Shown here: positions 31,088 through 34,363 of the stretch, in pieces
Layout: each line of letters opens with the position of its first letter
Numbering within the stretch: position 1 is the stretch's first letter
NCBI GenBank assembly: GCA_016795295.1
Contig: JAEUHP010000291.1
Span: forward strand, 1-34,363
Reading direction: 5' to 3'
DNA length: 34,363 bases
Source of the DNA: Planctomycetota bacterium
Lineage (GTDB): Bacteria > Planctomycetota > UBA1135 > UBA2386
The notes under the pieces: model-generated
What the model was told of the DNA's origin: nothing
Seen by the model: the letters and a program-made list of their open reading frames with translations, nothing else
Databases searched by the model: none
Made by a program: the position numbers and the translations under genes

Positions 31088-34000
31088 TCACCTGCGCACG
31101 ACGTCGATCGTCACGGCGACTTCACCAGTGCCGACGTCGACTTCGGCCCTGCCGCTGCCGGCGCCGAAGTTCGGGTAGACCTCGACTTCGTAACGGCCCG
31201 GCGGCAAGTCGCCGACGACGAAGCCTGCGTCCGCATACTCGAACGTGCGCACTGTGCTGCACTGCCCAGGCGCGGCACCGAGGCTGGCCACCACACCCCG
31301 GCCGCGCGGCATGCCGGTGACCGTGGCGCGGACGGAGCCGGTGCCGGGCTGCGGAATCGCGAATACGACGTCGGCTCTGGGGGCGTCGCCAACCTCCACC
31401 TGCAGGGTGTACCGGGTTCCTTTGGCTGGCGAGAACGACAGCGAGACCTTGCCGGCAGGCACGCCCAGCACTTCGAAACTGCAGTCGGCACCGAGCAGGC
31501 AGTCGAGCGTCTTGTCGCCGATGCCGCGCACGGCCAGCTTCATGCCGGCGGCTTGCGGCATGCCGGTGACGCGGCCGCGCAGTGTTGACCCGGGCTTCAG
31601 CGTGGGCTCCACCTCGAGCACGGGGACGCCGGCTTGGACTTCGAACGGACCGAACGTTCGCTTCGGATAGTCGCGATGCGCGAGCTGGAGCCGGTTCTGG
31701 CCGGGGGGCACACAGCGGAGTTCGAAGCGCCCTTCGGCATTCGTGAACGAAGCAGTCTTGTTGGGGCCGCCATCGGTCGCAGTCACGTAGGAGCGGTGGC
31801 TGATGTCCTCCGGGTCCCCTGGAAGCAACACGACCTCGGCGTCTTGCACCGGCATGCCCGAGACAGCGTCGCGCACGATCCCGCACACCGTGGTGCCCGG
31901 GAACAGTTGGATCACGTGCATGTCCCGCGGCGCATCGACCCGCGCTGCGCCGACGATGCGCTGCGGTGCGTAGCCTGACGCGGCGACGTCGACGAACAAG
32001 GCTGTATCTGGCTGCAACTGCCAGTGCTTGATGGCGAACGAACCGTCGGGCGCAGCGAAGCGCACCGGATGGACGTATTGCAGTGGGTGCACTTCGTGGT
32101 CGGCCGACAGTTCGATGGTGAACGCGGCGACCGGCGCCCCTGAGATCCCGTCGACCACGCGGCCCGTCACGCTCGCCGCCGGCTCCATGCGCACGAGCAG
32201 GTCCGCGGGGGACCCGCCCACGACCGGCAAGGACGCCCGCCGGTAGTCGTCGTGGTGGGCCAGCACGTGGCAAGGCTCCGGTGGCAAGTCGCGGAGCTCG
32301 AAGCGGCCTTCGCCGTCGCTCCGGATCCGACTGCCCACGGTTCGCGGTTCGCTGTCTGCGGGCGTGACCTCGCAGTGGATCGAGGCGCCCACGATCGGCA
32401 GGCCCCTCTGGTCGAGCACGCGCCCGGCGATGGCGCGGCCGGCACGCAGCATCAGCACGACTTCGCCGCGCAGCGCTGGAACGTCGACCTCGCTGCGCGC
32501 CGCGACGAAGCCGGCCTTGTCGGCGACCAGATCGATCCGCTTCGCCGGCAGGTCGCAAAGGCGCAGAAGCCCTTGTGCATCCGTGTAACCATGGTTCTCC
32601 ATGGGCCGGAAGGCCTCGCTCCGCACGCCCACGCGCACTCCGGAGAGGGCTTCGCCGCGCTCGCCGACCGCGCGCAGCGTCAGCTCGAGCCCCGGGTGCA
32701 GCACGATCTCCACCGGGGCCTCACCTGCGGTGGCACCCTTGGTCGTCGGCTGGAAACCAGCCTTCGTCACCGTGAGTCCGTGGCTTTCGTCGGGTGCCGC
32801 ACCGCCGAACACGAACTGTCCGGCAGCGTCGGTCTCGGTGCCGAGCGCGAGGCCCGAAGCGCGTACTTTGGCGCCGGCGATCGGCTTGCCGGCTGCATCG
32901 ACGACCCGTCCAGAGAACGCCGCACCAGGTTGCAGCTCGATGTCGAGTTCGTTGCGTGGCATACCCTCGACCACGGTGGCGTCGAGCATGCGTTCGCGGT
33001 AGCTCGTCTTGTGCACCAGCAGCAGGTACGGCGGGCCTGGCACCTTCAGTTCGTAGCGGCCATCGGCATCGCTCGACGTGGCGATGTCGCGCCAGCCATT
33101 CACGGTGAGCTCGGCGCCGGCGATCGGCGCCCCGTGCACGTCGTGCACGCGGCCGAACACAGTGTGTTCGAGCGCCAGCAGGGTCACCGGCAGCTTGGCG
33201 ACGGTCTGTCCGGCGTGCACGTGCTGCGGCGTGCACAGGATCATGGTGTCGTCGGCGGTTCCCGCGCGAACGGCCCGCAGCGTGCCGGTGTTCGAGCGCA
33301 CGGGCCCGCGCCAGACGAACTGGCCCGAAGCGTCGCTGCGCACGTTGTGTAGCGACGTCGGCGTGGCGTTCGTGTCCATGCCGTCGAACCACTGCAGCGT
33401 CAGAGCGACGTCCGGGCACGGGGTCTTCGCCCGCGTCACGCTGCCCAGGACCGTGAGGCTTGGGGCTGGCTCGGCGGCCTGGCGGTCGGCCGGCGGCGTA
33501 TCGGCAGCGACGACTGCGGTGGTGGTCGCTGCGTCGCCATGGCTCGCGACGGCCGCATGGGCGGCGGCCGCTTCGGTGCGCTGGCCGGGGCGGGGCGTCG
33601 GGGGCTCCGCCGACGGGTGGTCCAGCCACCAAACCAGGACGCCGACCGCGACGAGGGCGGCGGTCACCAATCCGACCTGCAGGTTTGCCATGAGGATCGC
33701 TCCGAAGGTTGTGCCCACCGCTCCGGCGCCTGGCGTCGCAAGCCCCACGTACGACGCAAGCGGAGTCTGGCTCGCCAGCGGCACGAGCGCAGCTTGCCAG
33801 CCACGGCGCTCGCCGAAGTTCCGATCGAGGCGGGCGCGCAGCCGCTCCAGACCCCGTTGCAGCCGCGAGCGCACCGTGTTGCGTGGCACGCCGAGCTGTT
33901 GCGCGATGGCTTCGGGCAGCAGTCCGCGCCAGAAGCGCAGTACGACCACCGTGCGGAACGGTTCCTCGAGTTCGTGCACCGCCGCCGCGACCTCGCGCAT

Positions 34001-34339
34001 CGCCTCTGCCTGGGCGGCAATGGCGGCGGGATCGCCCTCACCTGGCTTCGGTGCAGCTGCGGCTGCCACTTCCCTGGCTGCCCGACGCGTGGAGGTGCGG
34101 CGCCACAGCAGGGCGAGGTTGCGCAGCGTGCCCACGAGCCAGGGGCGCCGGCCGGCATCGGGGCACGGGCTCTGCAGCGACGCGAGCAGGGTGTCTTGGA
34201 CGAGATCCTCGGCATCGGCATGACCGCCGAGCAGTGCCCGCGCGAGGCTGCGCAGCGCTGCGCCTTCGGCGAGCAGTTGGCGGGCGCGGGCGTGGTCGGG
34301 TGGGGGCATCTCGGGTGACTGATTGCCGCGGGCCGCCAT
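31088..34339 (-). CDS. ECF sigma factor fused through a membrane span to carboxypeptidase-regulatory-like repeats
   Basis: 1083 residues from the ATG at 34339, with GGAG 5 bases upstream. Residues 18-90 are sigma region 2 (LARALLGGHADAEDLVQDTLLASL, in part; RPWLVGTLRNLALLWRR). Residues 115-170 are region 4 (LEEPFRTVVVLRFWRGL, then helix-turn-helix EAIAQQLGVPRNTVRSRLQRG). After a linker, residues 218-239 (ANLQVGLVTAALVAVGVLVWW) are a single membrane span. The outer part has a Pro/Ala/Thr-rich stalk (240-300) and about seven or eight CarboxypepD_reg-like modules, with entries near residues 391 (FGRVHDVHGAPIAGAEL), 470 (SGRVVDAAGKPIAGAKV), 634, 720, 816, 918 and 1000. This implies a tethered transcription factor that senses outside the membrane and needs cleavage, or local action, to reach promoters. 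No separate anti-sigma gene is seen nearby. Confidence 0.92.
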   Translation of the reverse strand: MAARGNQSPEMPPPDHARARQLLAEGAALRSLARALLGGHADAEDLVQDTLLASLQSPCPDAGRRPWLVGTLRNLALLWRRTSTRRAAREVAAAAAPKPGEGDPAAIAAQAEAMREVAAAVHELEEPFRTVVVLRFWRGLLPEAIAQQLGVPRNTVRSRLQRGLERLRARLDRNFGERRGWQAALVPLASQTPLASYVGLATPGAGAVGTTFGAILMANLQVGLVTAALVAVGVLVWWLDHPSAEPPTPRPGQRTEAAAAHAAVASHGDAATTTAVVAADTPPADRQAAEPAPSLTVLGSVTRAKTPCPDVALTLQWFDGMDTNATPTSLHNVRSDASGQFVWRGPVRSNTGTLRAVRAGTADDTMILCTPQHVHAGQTVAKLPVTLLALEHTVFGRVHDVHGAPIAGAELTVNGWRDIATSSDADGRYELKVPGPPYLLLVHKTSYRERMLDATVVEGMPRNELDIELQPGAAFSGRVVDAAGKPIAGAKVRASGLALGTETDAAGQFVFGGAAPDESHGLTVTKAGFQPTTKGATAGEAPVEIVLHPGLELTLRAVGERGEALSGVRVGVRSEAFRPMENHGYTDAQGLLRLCDLPAKRIDLVADKAGFVAARSEVDVPALRGEVVLMLRAGRAIAGRVLDQRGLPIVGASIHCEVTPADSEPRTVGSRIRSDGEGRFELRDLPPEPCHVLAHHDDYRRASLPVVGGSPADLLVRMEPAASVTGRVVDGISGAPVAAFTIELSADHEVHPLQYVHPVRFAAPDGSFAIKHWQLQPDTALFVDVAASGYAPQRIVGAARVDAPRDMHVIQLFPGTTVCGIVRDAVSGMPVQDAEVVLLPGDPEDISHRSYVTATDGGPNKTASFTNAEGRFELRCVPPGQNRLQLAHRDYPKRTFGPFEVQAGVPVLEVEPTLKPGSTLRGRVTGMPQAAGMKLAVRGIGDKTLDCLLGADCSFEVLGVPAGKVSLSFSPAKGTRYTLQVEVGDAPRADVVFAIPQPGTGSVRATVTGMPRGRGVVASLGAAPGQCSTVRTFEYADAGFVVGDLPPGRYEVEVYPNFGAGSGRAEVDVGTGEVAVTIDVVRR

Positions 34340-34363
34340 GAGGACTCCGGATCCGCACCCGAA

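Overview
The window is about 34 kb of very GC-rich bacterial DNA, roughly 70% G+C by eye. It is densely coded, with strongly GC-biased third codon positions. This bias creates very long open frames antisense to real genes. The protein set points to a planctomycete (phylum Planctomycetota), though this is an inference. The main hints are large exported proteins with a conserved cysteine-containing C-terminal sandwich, carboxypeptidase-regulatory-like (CarboxypepD_reg) repeat proteins, and an ECF sigma factor fused to such repeats. No rRNA, tRNA, CRISPR array, transposase or phage gene was seen.

Layout from left to right. (1) 1-3383, minus: an almost complete trifunctional lysophospholipid flippase / acyltransferase / acyl-ACP synthetase (LplT-PlsC-Aas). 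(2) 3580-6710, plus: a membrane-anchored CarboxypepD_reg-like protein with an overlapping small membrane protein. (3) 6801-14566, minus: a decaheme OmcA/MtrC-type outer-surface cytochrome lipoprotein, then 3-hydroxyacyl-CoA dehydrogenase and enoyl-CoA hydratase as a tight pair, then a large exported helical protein of unknown function. (4) 14671-18024, plus: a five-gene operon with 4-base start/stop overlaps at most junctions. It holds kynureninase, kynurenine formamidase, a RidA-fold protein lacking the usual arginine, a small ExbD-like lipoprotein and a HAD phosphatase. (5) 18080-19735, plus: a BamE-like lipoprotein, a DUF3634-like protein, a hemerythrin-like HHE protein and a 53-residue membrane peptide. 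(6) 19736-20130: a non-coding repeat and hairpin region. (7) 20131-20625, minus: an RRM protein with a glycine/RGG tail, preceded by a strongly structured leader. (8) 20941-22676, plus: a fused four-cluster ferredoxin/NrfD membrane subunit plus a small CCGS-x-C-x-x-C protein. (9) 22742-25969, plus: a large secreted repeat protein and a two-CBS protein. (10) 26148-29373, minus: a Tat-exported NAD-dependent epimerase-like protein, a secreted protein and a headless NIDO-like remnant. (11) 29442-31087: a visibly less GC-rich patch with a MipA/OmpV-type barrel protein that seems to have lost its signal peptide to a frameshift, and a 102-residue orphan protein. (12) 31088-34339, minus: an ECF sigma factor joined through one membrane span to about eight extracytoplasmic CarboxypepD_reg-like modules.

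Themes. Lipid and acyl-CoA metabolism is represented by aas, hbd and echA. Tryptophan/kynurenine degradation is represented by kynU and kynB. Redox and extracellular electron transfer is represented by the decaheme cytochrome, the ferredoxin/NrfD fusion and hemerythrin. Surface sensing is represented by the sigma/CarboxypepD_reg fusion and its unfused cousin. Many first genes have a TANNNT-like -10 element only 6-13 bases from the start codon and no Shine-Dalgarno sequence, which suggests leaderless transcripts. The items most worth following up are the membrane-tethered sigma factor, the decaheme cytochrome without visible MtrA/MtrB partners, the RRM-gene leader and the degraded 28.6-30.3 kb patch.
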